A stretch of 64,000 nucleotides of DNA from Daphnia carinata. Taxonomy: Eukaryota > Arthropoda > Branchiopoda > Diplostraca > Daphniidae. The notes under the pieces were generated by a model that was not told the DNA's origin, did not search any database, and worked only from the letters and a program-made list of their open reading frames with translations. Below, one piece after another: positions 1-21,475 of this stretch. Positions within the stretch are counted from its first letter, which is position 1. Each line of letters starts with the position of its first letter. The position numbers were made by a program, and so were the translations under genes. The stretch lies in assembly GCF_022539665.2 (NCBI RefSeq), contig NC_081339.1:1674001-1738000 (forward strand), given 5' to 3'.

Positions 1-65
1 ATAATATAAAGAAAAAAAAAGGAAATCCACTTATGTGTTCTTGACGAATGCTTGTAGCCATGGTG

Positions 66-1240
66 TTATGCAGTTCTGTCGCTGAACCGGACAATGGCGT
101 AAGACATAATGGATTGAGTCCAAGTCTGTTCATCCACAGTGACTCGTAGATCACCATCGTCATAGACCTTTGTCACCTTACCGATTTTACCAAACCCCTA
201 GAAAAAAGAAAATTTATTATTTTTTTCTTTTACTTTTCCTTTTTAGATATTACGGAGTTGTGCGTAATTTCATCTGAGAGAAACATCATGTTTCAACAAC
301 CTTGCATTGCTAAAAATCATACATACCAATCGCGTTAAATCAACCCACTCTCCATGGCCTCGTTGAAGAAGTTTCACGTGTGCAATATCATCGGTTAGCC
401 TTACTGCGTCTCCGACAGAAAAGTCCGATAAACGATAAATTGCTCGCGTATGGAACGTCCAGCGTTTGTTACTGCCATCAAATTGAAACGAATATCTACC
501 CTTTCGGTGACGCGGTGAACTGTTCCGACGTGACCTATGCACTGTCGACGGCCAGGGAAAGCGGCGGAAAAAGACGGAATGTCATCTCGCAACGCAAAAA
601 TTTGAATTCGAACAGCGATGTACCTCCACCATACGAGGATTCCATCCACCATGTCCTTCTTGCATTTCTCGAAGTCGATCAGCGTCAACTGTAACTTTGA
701 CTTCGTCGCCCACGCTAAACGCTGCAACGGCGCTTGTGAACTGGGACCGCGCGAAGGTCTGCTGGTGGAATCGTTTGATAGCCCCAAAAACGGAAGTGCT
801 TCCCGATAGTAATATCCCCCAACGGCAGCATGAACACACCCCAAATCCACTCTACCCTTGTGCCCCAGACGGTAAACGTTTGTCGAGCCAGAAGCCCAAG
901 CTACATAAGCCATCCACCATCCTTTATAGAAAAAAAAAACTAGGAGCAAAATCAACTGTCGCAAAAAAATTCATTCTTGCATACCGGATTTCCCCAGTGC
1001 CAATCAGGTCCTCGAATTACTTTGGCTCCTACAAATATACCTTTGAGTTGAACTTTTAACATGCTTTGCCTTTTATCCACCATAACACTGTGAATGCAAA
1101 GATAGAAAACAGGTACTAGAATTATGTAAGGCTTAAGAAGCAAACATACCCAAACGATGATGCATTTTCATAGCGGAAAAATGGGTGAGCCAGATCTTGT
1201 TCATCTTCCATGAAACAGGAAGTAGGAAAAAGAGCGAATT
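66..1240 (-). pseudogene. mind-bomb-like (MIB/HERC2 domain) pseudogene, truncated
   Basis: Read on the minus strand, fragments match the N-terminal half of the E3 ubiquitin ligase mind bomb, which promotes Notch-ligand endocytosis. In order: the end of a ZZ finger (LAHPFFRYENASSFG near 1150-1210), a splice-flanked piece with GAKVIRGPDWHWG (start of the second MIB/HERC2 domain, about 975-1080), YVAWASGSTNVYR and YYYREALPFLG, then VGDEVKVTVDADRLREMQ with GHGGW, then KLLQRGHGEW and a final GKIGKVTKVYDDGDLRV block ending at a TAA at 66-68. The middle of the second MIB/HERC2 domain is missing. At least two frame changes, one between the LPFLG and VGDEV blocks and one inside the next repeat, have no usable splice sites; a normal 80-90 bp intron explains a third. 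Ankyrin repeats and RING fingers of real mind bomb are absent. Upstream the copy stops at the satellite block. A diverged short paralog with sequence errors is the alternative. Confidence 0.62.
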
Positions 1241-2274
1241 GGGACACAGGCCCGGTTCCTGCTAATTTGGGACCAAAAAACATACATTTCGTCGCTTCAC
1301 GAATGGTATACTGATAGGGGTTCTATTGGGACATCTTATAGGCGAATTATAAACTAAAAGGGGGGTTACGCAATTTATCAAAAAGGGTAAAATTTAAAAC
1401 ATAACAATATTCGAGAAAACGGTAATTGAAATCTGTGCGTTTTGCTTGCGGGCGAAAAACCTAAACAGCGTACGATTTGTTAGCTGACACCTGGACGGCA
1501 CAGGAAATTTCTAAGGTAAAATTGAAGAAACCCATTAAATAATTATATCAAACAGTAGAGAAAGTTAAGTTCTACAGATTAAGTACAAGTCTGTCCCATT
1601 AAATGCTAGTATTATTCTAATATTACAAACCAGAAAAAAACCCCATTCCTGCTAATTTGGGACAGCCGACGCTAATTTAGGACACAGATATTTTCGAAAA
1701 AAAAAAAAAAAAACTTTTTTTCAATATATTTACATTAATCGACGCAGAATTCAAAAATAAATCGATTCATGTAGGATATTTATCCGTTTTTTAAATCATT
1801 TTCATAGAAATAACGCAAAAATACTTTAGGGACTTAGAATCTAGTCTGGGTTCATCCACGCAGCTTTTAAAAAAAATTAATTTACATCCTTTTACTTTTT
1901 TTTTCGTAACTTCAAAGCCAATAAACTTTTTGTATTTTTAAAGGTAATTTCGTATTTTTTATTTCATTTTACCAGTTACTAAACGAGAAATTTTTCGGAA
2001 ACGGTTGTCCCTTATTGGGACACAAGTTTATTTGTAGTTTTTTTCAGAAATTTCAGTGGTTTTTCACGCTTTTCATGTTCCTTTTACTTGTCATAGAAGA
2101 AATTTGTTAATAAGTCATTGGTTTTAAGTAAAAATTTAAAAAAAAAACGGTTTTGTTGTTCTCGTCATAGCCCCATCTGATTGTGCTTTAAGCGAAAGCG
2201 CTAATTCTGGATACTGTTTTTCGAAGGGCATGGGGTGGCGGTAATTTTTATTTTTTATCTTACGAGTTGGCACA

Positions 2275-2335
2275 GTGGATGAATGCCTGGATGGTGAAAC
2301 GGAGGTCTGAGGTTCAATTCTCAGCAGCTCAAATA
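2275..2335 (+). repeat. tRNA-like / SINE-head sequence
   Basis: It contains an A-box-like TGGCACAGTGG and a B-box-like GGTTCAATTCT about 35 bases downstream. The T-arm does not pair well in the canonical register and no seven-base acceptor stem forms, so this is a tRNA-derived repeat rather than a functional tRNA gene. Confidence 0.4.
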
Positions 2336-2492
2336 TAATCTTGTGTTTAATTAATACATTTGATGTATTTATAGGGACGATAGACGATGTCTGCCTATCA
2401 TGTCTAATAAAATCCCCAAAAAGTAATATTTTTGTCTGCATTTTGGGGTAACATTTAAATAGTATTTATAAAGAGAAGTTTTTTCATCAGAA

Positions 2493-2570
2493 GTTTGGTA
2501 GCTCAGAGGTAAAGCATTAGCGTTGTGATAGTGAGGACTGCAGTTCAATCCCAGATAGAAGTTAAAACTC
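2493..2570 (+). repeat. tRNA-His-like pseudo-tRNA or SINE head
   Basis: A good D-arm (TAGCTCAGAGGTAAAGC), a TTGTGAT loop that would give a GUG anticodon, and a B box (AGTTCAATCCC) lie in the right order and spacing. The acceptor ends do not pair convincingly. It lies directly before the satellite array, whose units contain a similar tRNA-like part on the opposite strand. Confidence 0.45.
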
Positions 2571-2689
2571 AATAGCTATTTTGCAGAACGCTAGGAAACT
2601 ACCATACAGCAGTAAACATATAGTGACGAAGTAAAAAATCCTCAATGAGTTTTCTTTTTTCTGCAGTTTTTCTTACAAACTGCGATTCA

Positions 2690-5600
2690 ACAATATCGCA
2701 CGAAATGTGAAAAAATCAAGAATGATGTAAAACAAAAACGAAAAACAACAGCCATGTAGGGAAAATTTATATGAATCTATTAATCGCAATGTTTGTTGAT
2801 ATTGCGTTAGTTGAATAGGTCTTTAGTGATTTCAAAATATCTCACAAATAGGGAAAAATTGCAAATCGAGTTAATTGAACTTTACATGTTGTGCACTGTC
2901 GATATAGAACCATACCATTTGGTGTTAGCAATCCAACGTCTTACCAGTAGGCCATGGTTAATAAATTTTTTGAAAAGCATAATGTTACTTACTATGTAGT
3001 CTGCTGTCCCAAATTAGCGTCACGGGGGCTTATGTAAAAAACATAAGAATTGCAATGACCAATTAGATTAATATTATCACATGATTTTCATGACAAATTC
3101 AACTCCCATGTAGAGGAAAGTTTATCGATTCTATTGATACCAGTATTTGTTGATATTGCGTTAGCTCAAGGCGTCATTGAAGATTTAAAAGAATCTCACA
3201 AAATGTGATAAAAAGTGAAAAATTTAGGCAAAAGTAAGTTTTGATTTTCTACAACTGGAATTTAACCATGATTCTTCAGGTTGGCAATCCAACGTCTTAC
3301 GACTATGCCACCCTTGACATATTGTAGAAGAAAACTATAATAAGTCATTTAGTATGTAGTGTGCTGTCCCAAATTAGGGTCATGGGAGCTTATGCAAAAA
3401 ACACAAGACTTGGAATCACCGATTAGATGAATATTATAACATGATTTTCACAAAATATTCGATAACCATGTAGAGAAAACTTCAACGAATCCATTGATCC
3501 TAATATTTTTTATATTGTGTTAGTGTAAGGTATCTTAAGTGATTTAAAAATATCTCACAAAAAATGGGAAAATTTGAAAATTTGAAAAATGAAATTATAG
3601 TGCCTGGTCAGTATAGAACCACAGTCCTATGGTTTAGCAATCCAACGTCTTACGACTATGCCATCTTGAACAAAACATTATTCAAAAGCATAATATGTCA
3701 TCTAGTATGTAGTCTGCTGTCCCAAATTAGCGTCACGGGAGCTTATGTAAAACACATAAGAATTGCAATCATCGATTAGATGCATATTTTCACATGATTT
3801 TCATATGACATTCAATAGCCATGTAGAGAAAACTTAAACGAATCTATCGATCCTAATATTGTTGATATTGTAGTGGTGTAAGGTATCTTAAGTGATTTTT
3901 AAAAATCTAACAAAAAAGGGGAAAATGAGGAAAGGAGGATTAAAAAATTAAAAATAGTGAATTGACAGTATAGAACCATTAACCTTTTGGTCTGGCAATC
4001 GAACGTTTTACGACTAATGCCATGGTTCGCAGAAAATTATTAAAAAGCATAACATGTCATTTTTTATATAGTCTACTGTCCCAAATTAGTGTCATGGGAG
4101 CTTATGTAAAAAACATAAGAATTGCGATCACTGATTAGATAAATATTGTGACATGATTTTCACAAAATATTCAACAGTCATGCAGAGAAAACTTAAACAA
4201 ATCAATTGGCACCAACATTATTGATATATCTTTAGCAGTGTATTGGATTTTGGCAAATAAAATCCGCAAAAAACAAAAAATCCGAAGCAAATCCAATTTT
4301 TTGCGGATTTGCATTGGATTTTTGAATCATTCAAGACAGCAAAAGTCCTTGAGTAACCTAACCTAAGCTAACCTAAGCTAACTTTAACTAATCTAACCAA
4401 CAAAATCCAATTTAATCCACATCCGCAAATGATGTGATTTGGATTTGATTTGATTTGAGGATTTTATTTGTTAAAATCTAATACACTGATCTTTAGTTTA
4501 AGGTGTTCTTAGTGATTTCAAAAATATCTCACCAAATAGGAAAATTTCAAAAATGAGAATAAGAAAAATTAAATAGGGTGCCAATGCGGTATAGATCCAT
4601 CATCCTTTATGTCATCAACCCACCGTCTTACAGCTAAGCCATGGTTAACACAAGTTGACAGAAAAGCCTAGCACGTCATTTAGTATGTAGTCTGCTGTCC
4701 CAAATTAGCGTCATGGGGCCTTATGTGAACAACATAAAAATTGCAATCACCGATTAGATGGATATTTCCATATGATTTCTATAAAATATTCAATAGCCAT
4801 GTAGAGAAAACTTAAACGAATCTATTGATCCTAATATTATTGATATTGTAGTGGTGTGAGGTATCTTTAGTGATTTTTAAAATATCCCACAAAAAAGGGA
4901 AAAATGAGGAATTAGGAAAACGAAACTTAAAAATAGTGCCTTGACAGTATCGTACCACTAACCTTTGAGGTCGCAATCGAACGTCTTACGACTATGCCAT
5001 GGTTAACAAAGAATTAGTAAAAAGCATAACATGTCTTTCTGTATGTAGTCTGCTGTCCCAAATTAGCGTCATGGGGCTTTATGTGAATAACATAAAAATT
5101 GCAATTACCGATTATATGCATATTTTCACATGATTTTCATAAAATATTCAACAGCCATGTAGAGAAAACTTAAACGTATCTAATGATCCTAATATTATTG
5201 ATATTGTAGTAGTGTGAGGTATCTTTAGTGATTTCAAAATATCTCACAAAAAAGGGAAAAATGAGGAAAACGAAACTTAAAAACATTGCATTGACAGTAT
5301 CGAACCACTATCTTTTGCGGTGGCAAGCGAACGTCTTACCGCTATTCTATGGTTCGCAGAAAGTTATTAAAAAGCATAACATGTCATTTTTTATGTAGTC
5401 TACTGTCCCAAATTAGCGTAACGGGAGCTTATGTAAAAAATATAAGAATTACAATCACCCATTATATAAATATTTTCATATGATTTTCATAAAATATTTA
5501 ACAGCCATGTAGAGGAAACTTAAACGAATTTATTTATACCAGTATTGATGATATTGCTTTAGTTTAAAATGTTCTTATTGATTTTAAAATATCTCATCAA

Positions 5601-6165
5601 ATAAGTAAAAATTCAAAAATAAGGAAATACAAGTAGTTGTATTGTTTCCATACGGTATAGAACCATTAGCCTTTTGGTTGGCAAATTCAACATCTTACGT
5701 TTATGCCATGATGAGTGAAAAATTATTAAAAAGCATAACATGTCTACTTGTATGTAGTCTGCTGTCCCAAATTAGCGTCACGGGGGCTTATGTAAAAAAT
5801 ATAAGAATTTAAATCATTGGTTAGATGAATATTTTCATACGATTTTCATAAAATATTTAACAGCCCTGTGGAGAACATTTAAACGAATCTATTAATACCA
5901 AGATTTGTTGATATTGCGTTTGTTTAAAGTGTCTTTGGCGATTGTATAAAATCTCACAAAATAAGATTAAAAATTACAAATAATAAAAAAACATTTACAC
6001 ATGAGTCCCCAATTTGTATCGAACCACCAACCTTCGAGTTGGTGTTCCAACACCGTACGACTATGCCACTGTTGATAGATAATAGAAACACAACCTACCA
6101 ACATTATTTAGTTTATAGTCTGCTGTCCCAAATTAGTGCCATGGGAGCTTATGGGAAAATAGACT
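2690..6165. repeat. Tandem satellite, unit about 355 bp, roughly 9-10 copies
   Basis: The motif CTGCTGTCCCAAATTAG recurs near 3001, 3361, 3713, 4073, 4691, 5049, 5400, 5758 and 6119. Spacing is 351-361 bp except for one 618-bp step that contains an inserted MITE. Each unit has, in order, this motif, CATGATTTTCA, AGCCATGTAGAGAAAACTT, TGATATTG, ATCTCACAAA, and a degenerate tRNA-like stretch ending in TGCCATGG. On the minus strand that stretch reads as A box TGGCATAGTCG followed by B box GGTTCTATAC. No coding potential is seen. Confidence 0.9.
4236..4488. mobile_element. hAT-type MITE, 253 bp
   Basis: The ends are an imperfect inverted repeat of about 30 bases (CAGTGTATTGGATTTTGGC at the left; the complement of CAGTGTATTAGATTTTAAC at the right). 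They are flanked by a perfect 8-bp direct repeat ATCTTTAG at 4228-4235 and 4489-4496, the target-duplication size of hAT elements. The inside is non-coding, with short AATCC and CCTAA(G) repeats. It interrupts one satellite unit and explains the single long spacing in the array. Confidence 0.88.
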
Positions 6166-8326
6166 AAAATCAGTGAGCAATTAAATGAATAGTATATGTC
6201 TACGTTAGTAACAAATTTTAACGCATTATTATGAAACAGTCGACGAAAATTCTTACAGCGATATTTGGTAGGATAGGGCAAGTTAAAAACACTTTTTTCG
6301 GTTTAAAATTTCGGACATTACGGCGTGTTTCGGGAAGTGCTTATGTTTTTTTCTCGAAAATTTCAATCACATTTATTTTTTCGTTTTTACCGTGGAACCT
6401 ATAACCTATTGGCTACTTAAAGGGCGAAGTAATTAATATATTTTTAAAAATCTATATTTTATATTTTTGGGGTGAATTTCAATCGCAAGTTACCAGGCCT
6501 GAAAAAATGAAGTCTCGTTTTGACAGCCCATTGTTTTCGTTGTTTAAAACATAAATTTCGCAATATTTTTCTATTGCACATATTCTTTACTTCTTTTAGT
6601 ATCTTATAGAATTTCTTTATGCTAGAAAAACAATTACATGTGGAAAAAGCCACAATATAAAAATCGTATGGGTCTAATCACGGATCGTGAATAGAGCGTG
6701 TCCCGCCCTGATTTCATAAATTACTGTAGACACCTTATTTCCATTTAGAGTTGACAGCGTTTCCTTCCAGGTAATCAATCAGTGTGGTCACGCTTTATGA
6801 CTCGGATAAGACTGCCGAACGAACTTGTCTATAGAAAAACATTATCTCTATGCATTCAAGACGAGATAATCCTTCAGTTATAGGCCTAGCAACAGTTACA
6901 TTTGAATGATCTATCAATGAACTAATGTAAGCTAAAAAGCAGGGAAATTTAAATTTTTAGTTATTCTTTAAAACAATAGAGGAAGTTTAATAAATTTTCA
7001 CATTAACAAAAAATACTAATATTGGGGTTTTAAAATGTATTAATGTAATGTAACCAAAAAAGGGACCTTTTCCAATTTTACGTATTTGCGGATTAATAAA
7101 TTTAATAACGTAATGTTAACTAAAATGAAGGCCCTTTTAAGTTTACGTTTTTCTTAAATAAATAATAATAATACAGAAGTGGCATTCTTCATTAACCGTA
7201 ATAACAAAGAACTGTAGGCGGTTAGATATAGCGTTTGTTTTATCGTATAAAAACAAAATAATGTAAAACACGCTCTGTTAATCTAGATTTTAAGACAAAA
7301 TATATTTATTATGGTATAAAATTTTAACAGAATAATCTACCGGATAGTTGACGCAAAAACACAAGTTCACGGAAAAGTTGAGCTAAATGTTGACGGCAAA
7401 GGCGCCCTTTATGCTGTTATTCTTCTTTGTGATAGCTGTCGACTGCAAACGCCATCTCTAGCTTACGTAGCCATACTTTTATTGTTTGTTTTCGTTTATC
7501 TTTATGTAATATAAAGCCTTTTACTTATATTTAACCTTCGTCATTTTAGCCATTTTACAGAATATGATTTAACTAACCATCGATGCATTTTCATAGAAAT
7601 CTGTGTAAATTGACATTACTTTAAAAATTGAAAACAATAACCAAGCCAAACTGACAACGCCGAACGCATACATATTCTAGAGCAAAAGTTGTCTCTGCGC
7701 AAGTCCTTCCTCTCTGATGTGTGTGTATGATGTAGCCTTCGGCCACCATTTTGTTGTTATAGGCATTTGTGGGTGTGGTTCTGTTCTGCCCGCAGTTGTC
7801 TGCAGTAGAAGCTGAACGATCACAGATTACTGTGTCCTTTCTTGACCGGTTAGTTCCAATATACTGCGTTAGACGTACTGAGCAAACAACTGAAGGTGGG
7901 TCTAATATTACGATGTAGCATTTTTGGAGGTGGCACATTAGTGAGTTTATATAAACTTTACCTTCATCCAAAATAGCTGCCTTATTATATACAAATAGTA
8001 ACAACAATTACCCTGGTCTGGCGTTTTGTTTGATCGTTCCGTGACTCAGGCATAACAGGACCGGGTATGTCATTTAGAAAAAATCCATAGTAAATATTTC
8101 ATAAAACACTGAATTAAGTTAAGGTCTCACTAAACCAAAAGAATTTAAATATGAAGAATATTAATATTAGGATTTTTAGAACTTAAATTTGACATAGCTT
8201 GTCTGAAGGTGTGGCTGCCAAGACTATTAAATGGTTTAGAGCTTGTGTTTCTTATTTTAACTTACCTAAATGTGAAAACTGTTTTTTTTTTTTATTATGT
8301 TTTCTTTTTGAAAATCTACCAGCAAA
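6166..8326. other. Intergenic and upstream region of alpha-spectrin
   Basis: No convincing coding sequence; the short ORFs here are not conserved-looking. A plausible untranslated first exon of alpha-spectrin could end at an AAG/GTGGGT donor near 7894, because the coding exon starts just after an acceptor at about 8323 (T-rich tract, then CTACCAG, then four bases before ATG). This is inference from splice signals only. Confidence 0.4.
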
Positions 8327-18254
<9,928 letters not shown>

Positions 18255-19102
18255 CGCATATGCTTCAAATCTTTACTGTAGTTTCCGCTTGCTTTTAATT
18301 AAACTTTTTGCATTTATTTACTTCGATTGCCCCTATTTAACTACTACGTCTGACAGCTGTCATCCTGACATTAGCATTGCTATGTCGCCAATTTTGCTTA
18401 GGCGGGAATATCGGGGATTTATTGCGTTTTTTCTTTAAATGATTGGAAGTTAGCATTTAATTTTTCTTCCCCTTATGTTTTCTTATGTCTTTACATAGTG
18501 CTACTACATGCATTTTAGTAGTAATAAGCTAATCGTTCAATCAAATATACCGTAGATAAAACTGCTGCTACAATCTTTTTTTTTCTTTTTTTTTTATAAC
18601 TGAAAACCTTCTTTTGAAACACGTCTGTTACGCATGGTGATTAAAATTGAAAGGAGCTTAGGATTTTTGTATGGTATGGTTAGAGAATTGAGACATGGTT
18701 AATCCATAATGGCAGCCTTGACGTTATCGATTGCGTCAAACGATTCTTTTACGTATTACGCGGAGATCAGCCGAAATGGTGTGGATGTTCCATTAACACA
18801 GCATTTAAATCAAAGAGTTTGAAGAGCTGCAAAATGAATAAATCGCACCAGAAATATTTAGGTTTTGATACTACAAGATTTCACAAGAGCCATAAAACAG
18901 CTCAAATGAGATACACCGACGGACATAAACATTTGCAATCAATTAAATTTCAGTCTATTGCAACTTGATAAAAAAAACTATAGTAAACAAGTAACTTTGT
19001 TTACATTAATTACCCGCTTAACTTGTTTTACATCGGTTTAATGAGAAGTAATGTACAACCTTACACATGGAGAAAAAAAAAATCAGCGTTTGACAGTGTT
19101 AA
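18255..19102 (+). other. Alpha-spectrin 3' UTR and convergent intergenic space
   Basis: Non-coding, AT-rich. A possible AATAAA polyadenylation signal for spectrin lies at 18837-18842. The next gene is on the opposite strand, so the two genes converge here. Confidence 0.4.
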
Positions 19103-20008
19103 CTATGATGATTTGTCATTTAGAAATTTATTGTTGTACCAAGCGATTTCATAGCCCCGTGGACCTGACAAACCGAGCAGCTTGAACGTACCGCTGAACC
19201 AAGGATTCATCTTGGAATCAAAACGTACCATTCCCGCTTCCTCGAGTGAGCGGATGATGCGAACACGATCGCGCATCCGCTCCGGAGAATCCTTAATAGA
19301 CAAATGGATCTCCACGGCCAGCTGACGAATTTTGGCCAACATCCCCGATTTGATTATCTGAGGAATGATTTCCCACTCGTCCAACTCGATGTCTATCTTT
19401 AGATAGTCGATGACCCTTTCACCATGTCGCTTTATCAGCATATTGTAGATGGATGTGAGCGAGCGAAGTCGCCATCCTTCTTTGTTGGTCCAGTCTCGGC
19501 TATGGAGCCCGAGTTTCAGGAAATGAATGGCTGGACTGCGATCGTGATCGTTCGCCTTCATTGACGGATCGAAAGCGTAAATTTGACAGCCGTAGCGTTC
19601 CATATGATCGTCAAAAGACCATTCATTATTGATACCGAAGGAGTAAACCAGGCATTCACCAGGAGGAGGCGCCACTTGCTCGGGACTGAGACATACGGCT
19701 TTCTGGCCGTCTAGTCCCGATGGTTTGCGTTTCATGTGTCCGCCAAAATCGTGTACAAGACGGCAAGACGTTCGATTGGGCCATAGGAAATAGTTAATCA
19801 TGTCCTCGGGTGACATTTCGTCCACGTTAAGAGTCCGCCAACCAAATACGGGGGTTTGGCACGGTCTGCTGGCCGCCGTCCCCACAGTTCGAATGCCGGC
19901 ATATTGCAAACAGAAGAAGGCTGTTGCAAAAAAGAGCGAAACAAATAAAATTACCGCATATTTTCTGTTTTTTATGGCTTCGAACGCCATGTGATCACGG
20001 TGACACAT
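19103..20008 (-). CDS. METTL24-like methyltransferase, type II membrane protein
   Basis: A single-exon gene of 301 aa. Residues about 17-36 form one hydrophobic segment (YAVILFVSLFFATAFFCL), expected to act as a signal anchor placing the rest in the secretory-pathway lumen. The remainder looks like the Methyltransf_22 / METTL24 family of putative SAM-dependent methyltransferases. The GECLVYSFGINNEWSFDDHM stretch occupies the position of the SAM-binding motif I, followed by YAFDPSM, and VIDYLKIDIELDEWEIIPQ is a second conserved block. The substrate is not known. ATG at 20008-20006 is the first start; a second Met at residue 7 is also possible. It is convergent with alpha-spectrin. It could be an old retrocopy because it lacks introns, but the frame is fully intact. 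Confidence 0.8.
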   Translation of the reverse strand: MCHRDHMAFEAIKNRKYAVILFVSLFFATAFFCLQYAGIRTVGTAASRPCQTPVFGWRTLNVDEMSPEDMINYFLWPNRTSCRLVHDFGGHMKRKPSGLDGQKAVCLSPEQVAPPPGECLVYSFGINNEWSFDDHMERYGCQIYAFDPSMKANDHDRSPAIHFLKLGLHSRDWTNKEGWRLRSLTSIYNMLIKRHGERVIDYLKIDIELDEWEIIPQIIKSGMLAKIRQLAVEIHLSIKDSPERMRDRVRIIRSLEEAGMVRFDSKMNPWFSGTFKLLGLSGPRGYEIAWYNNKFLNDKSS

Positions 20009-20694
20009 GCACTTTCAAAATTACGGCACAATATTGGGAAGTGTTGAAACCTATGGTGACACGGTCTCTTCGTTGTCATACTCCATACTAAACACAGCTG
20101 TTTTCATTTTTGCTTTTAGTTAGTCTTCAGTGCATGGAAGCTTATCGCATAGCCACACCAGACGAGTTGAATTCTATTTGCGTATATCGTTTAACCTTCT
20201 TTTGGTTTCGGGAATGCATGGCAACGCCCACTTCCCCTCTTGGATCCAGGCGATGATTAGCATTCCGCTTGGCTCAACAGCTAGGCATAACCAAACTACT
20301 AACAGGAAATCTAAATTTCCTGTCCATACGGCCCATTTTTAATTTATCCATTTATTTTAATTTACGTTAGAATTTATTCTAGCCTAATACTTTCCTTCCA
20401 AGGATCGAATGCGCCACTAAACAACGAAGCTGTAATTAGTTCTCAAAGTGCCATATGAACTGCGTGACATTTAAAGTAATGATCATGGTTTTTGGCTCTA
20501 TGATCAAGTTAATGAATGTAACGAAACAGCTTTTCAACATTATATTTAAAAAACATTCTCATGACAGTAATGCAAAAGAAATTAGTCCGCGCAGCGTTTA
20601 CTGTTTTCCATAACATGCGCCTCGAACATGAGATGATGGACTAAACACAGATCATCTTTAATTAAGATTAAATTATTTATTTGCCTAATTTTAG
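20009..20694. other. Intergenic region
   Basis: Upstream DNA of the methyltransferase gene on one side and of the lysine-rich ORF on the other. Several short ORFs are present, none with recognisable features. Confidence 0.4.
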
Positions 20695-21475
20695 CGAAAA
20701 AGCAGATTCGACCCGAGATGTCGAATGTGGCACAGATGACCTTCCACCACTCGCCAAAGAACCTAAAGCCGATCCCGAATTTAAAGAAGTCTTGTCGAAA
20801 AAGACAAAGGCGAAACGTAAGGCCAAAGAAGCAGCAGCTAAAAAGGAGGAATGTGTAGCCGAAAAAGACAAGGCTCCAGAAAAGTCGGAATCGATTTCCA
20901 ACACTAAGATGAACGCTCTTTCTTCATTGCAGATTCCTCCAACGAAGGCGAAATGTAAGGCCAAAGTAGCAGCAGCTAAAAAGGAAGAACGTGTAACCGA
21001 AAAAGACAAGGCTCCAGAAAAGTCGAAATCGATTTACGAAACTGTGATGGACGCACTTTCTTCACCGCAATCTCCTCCACCGTCCGGCAAAACAGCTGCC
21101 CCACCGTCCGTTCAAAGACCTGCCCCACAACCCCCTACTGATGTTAAACCAGTTGTTTTCCCTTCAGCCGATATCAGATACAAAGACAAACCGATGGAGG
21201 GTTACACAGCCAACCTGTCTGAAGATAAAACGACGGCTCATCCGCCAGCTCGACCAAAAGCAACTGCCACCCTAACTGCTGCTCCAACTGTTGCAACAGT
21301 GAAGGCTAAAGATCCAGCAGTGGCAACTAAACCAGCTCCCAGCTTTGCCATTATTTCGAAAGAAATAAAACAATTCGAAAGTGCGGACAAGTTGGTGCTG
21401 TTGGACATCCATCAGCAACATTACGGTCGTGTTGTGGGTCGAGGAGGTGAAGTTACCACGGAATGGACAAGATGA
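20695..21475 (+). CDS. Lys/Ala/Pro-rich ORF ending in a KH-like fragment; partial or pseudogene
   Basis: A 260-codon open frame that begins right after a TTTTAG acceptor-like site and has no ATG near its start, so it is either an internal exon or the remnant of a gene. It contains a 46-residue internal tandem repeat (DNA period 138 bp, copies starting near 20807 and 20945), each with KAKRKAKEAAAKKEE / EKDKAPEKS. A Pro/Ala/Thr-rich linker follows. The last residues, DIHQQHYGRVVGRGGEV, resemble the GxxG loop of a class I KH RNA-binding domain, but the frame stops shortly after. A GT donor at about 21484 lies beyond the stop. No confident family assignment. The open frame over 780 bp suggests recent coding use. 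Confidence 0.4.

Larger units (their letters stand above)
1220..2690. repeat. Repeat-rich left flank of the satellite block
   Basis: AT-rich DNA without a supportable gene. It carries the satellite signature motif in the opposite orientation (GCTAATTTGGGAC at about 1260 and 1650), so the array boundary is inverted relative to the units that follow. It also contains two tRNA-like sequences in + orientation, at 2275-2335 and 2493-2570. Confidence 0.6.

Noticed and set aside
4360-4400. Interstitial arthropod telomere repeat (CCTAA)n
   Set aside because: Only a few interrupted CCTAA units, mixed with CTAAG, inside a MITE; too short to be telomeric.
7621-8007. 128-codon minus-strand open frame upstream of alpha-spectrin
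   Set aside because: Composition is irregular, no domain or motif is visible, and it overlaps the likely spectrin promoter and leader.
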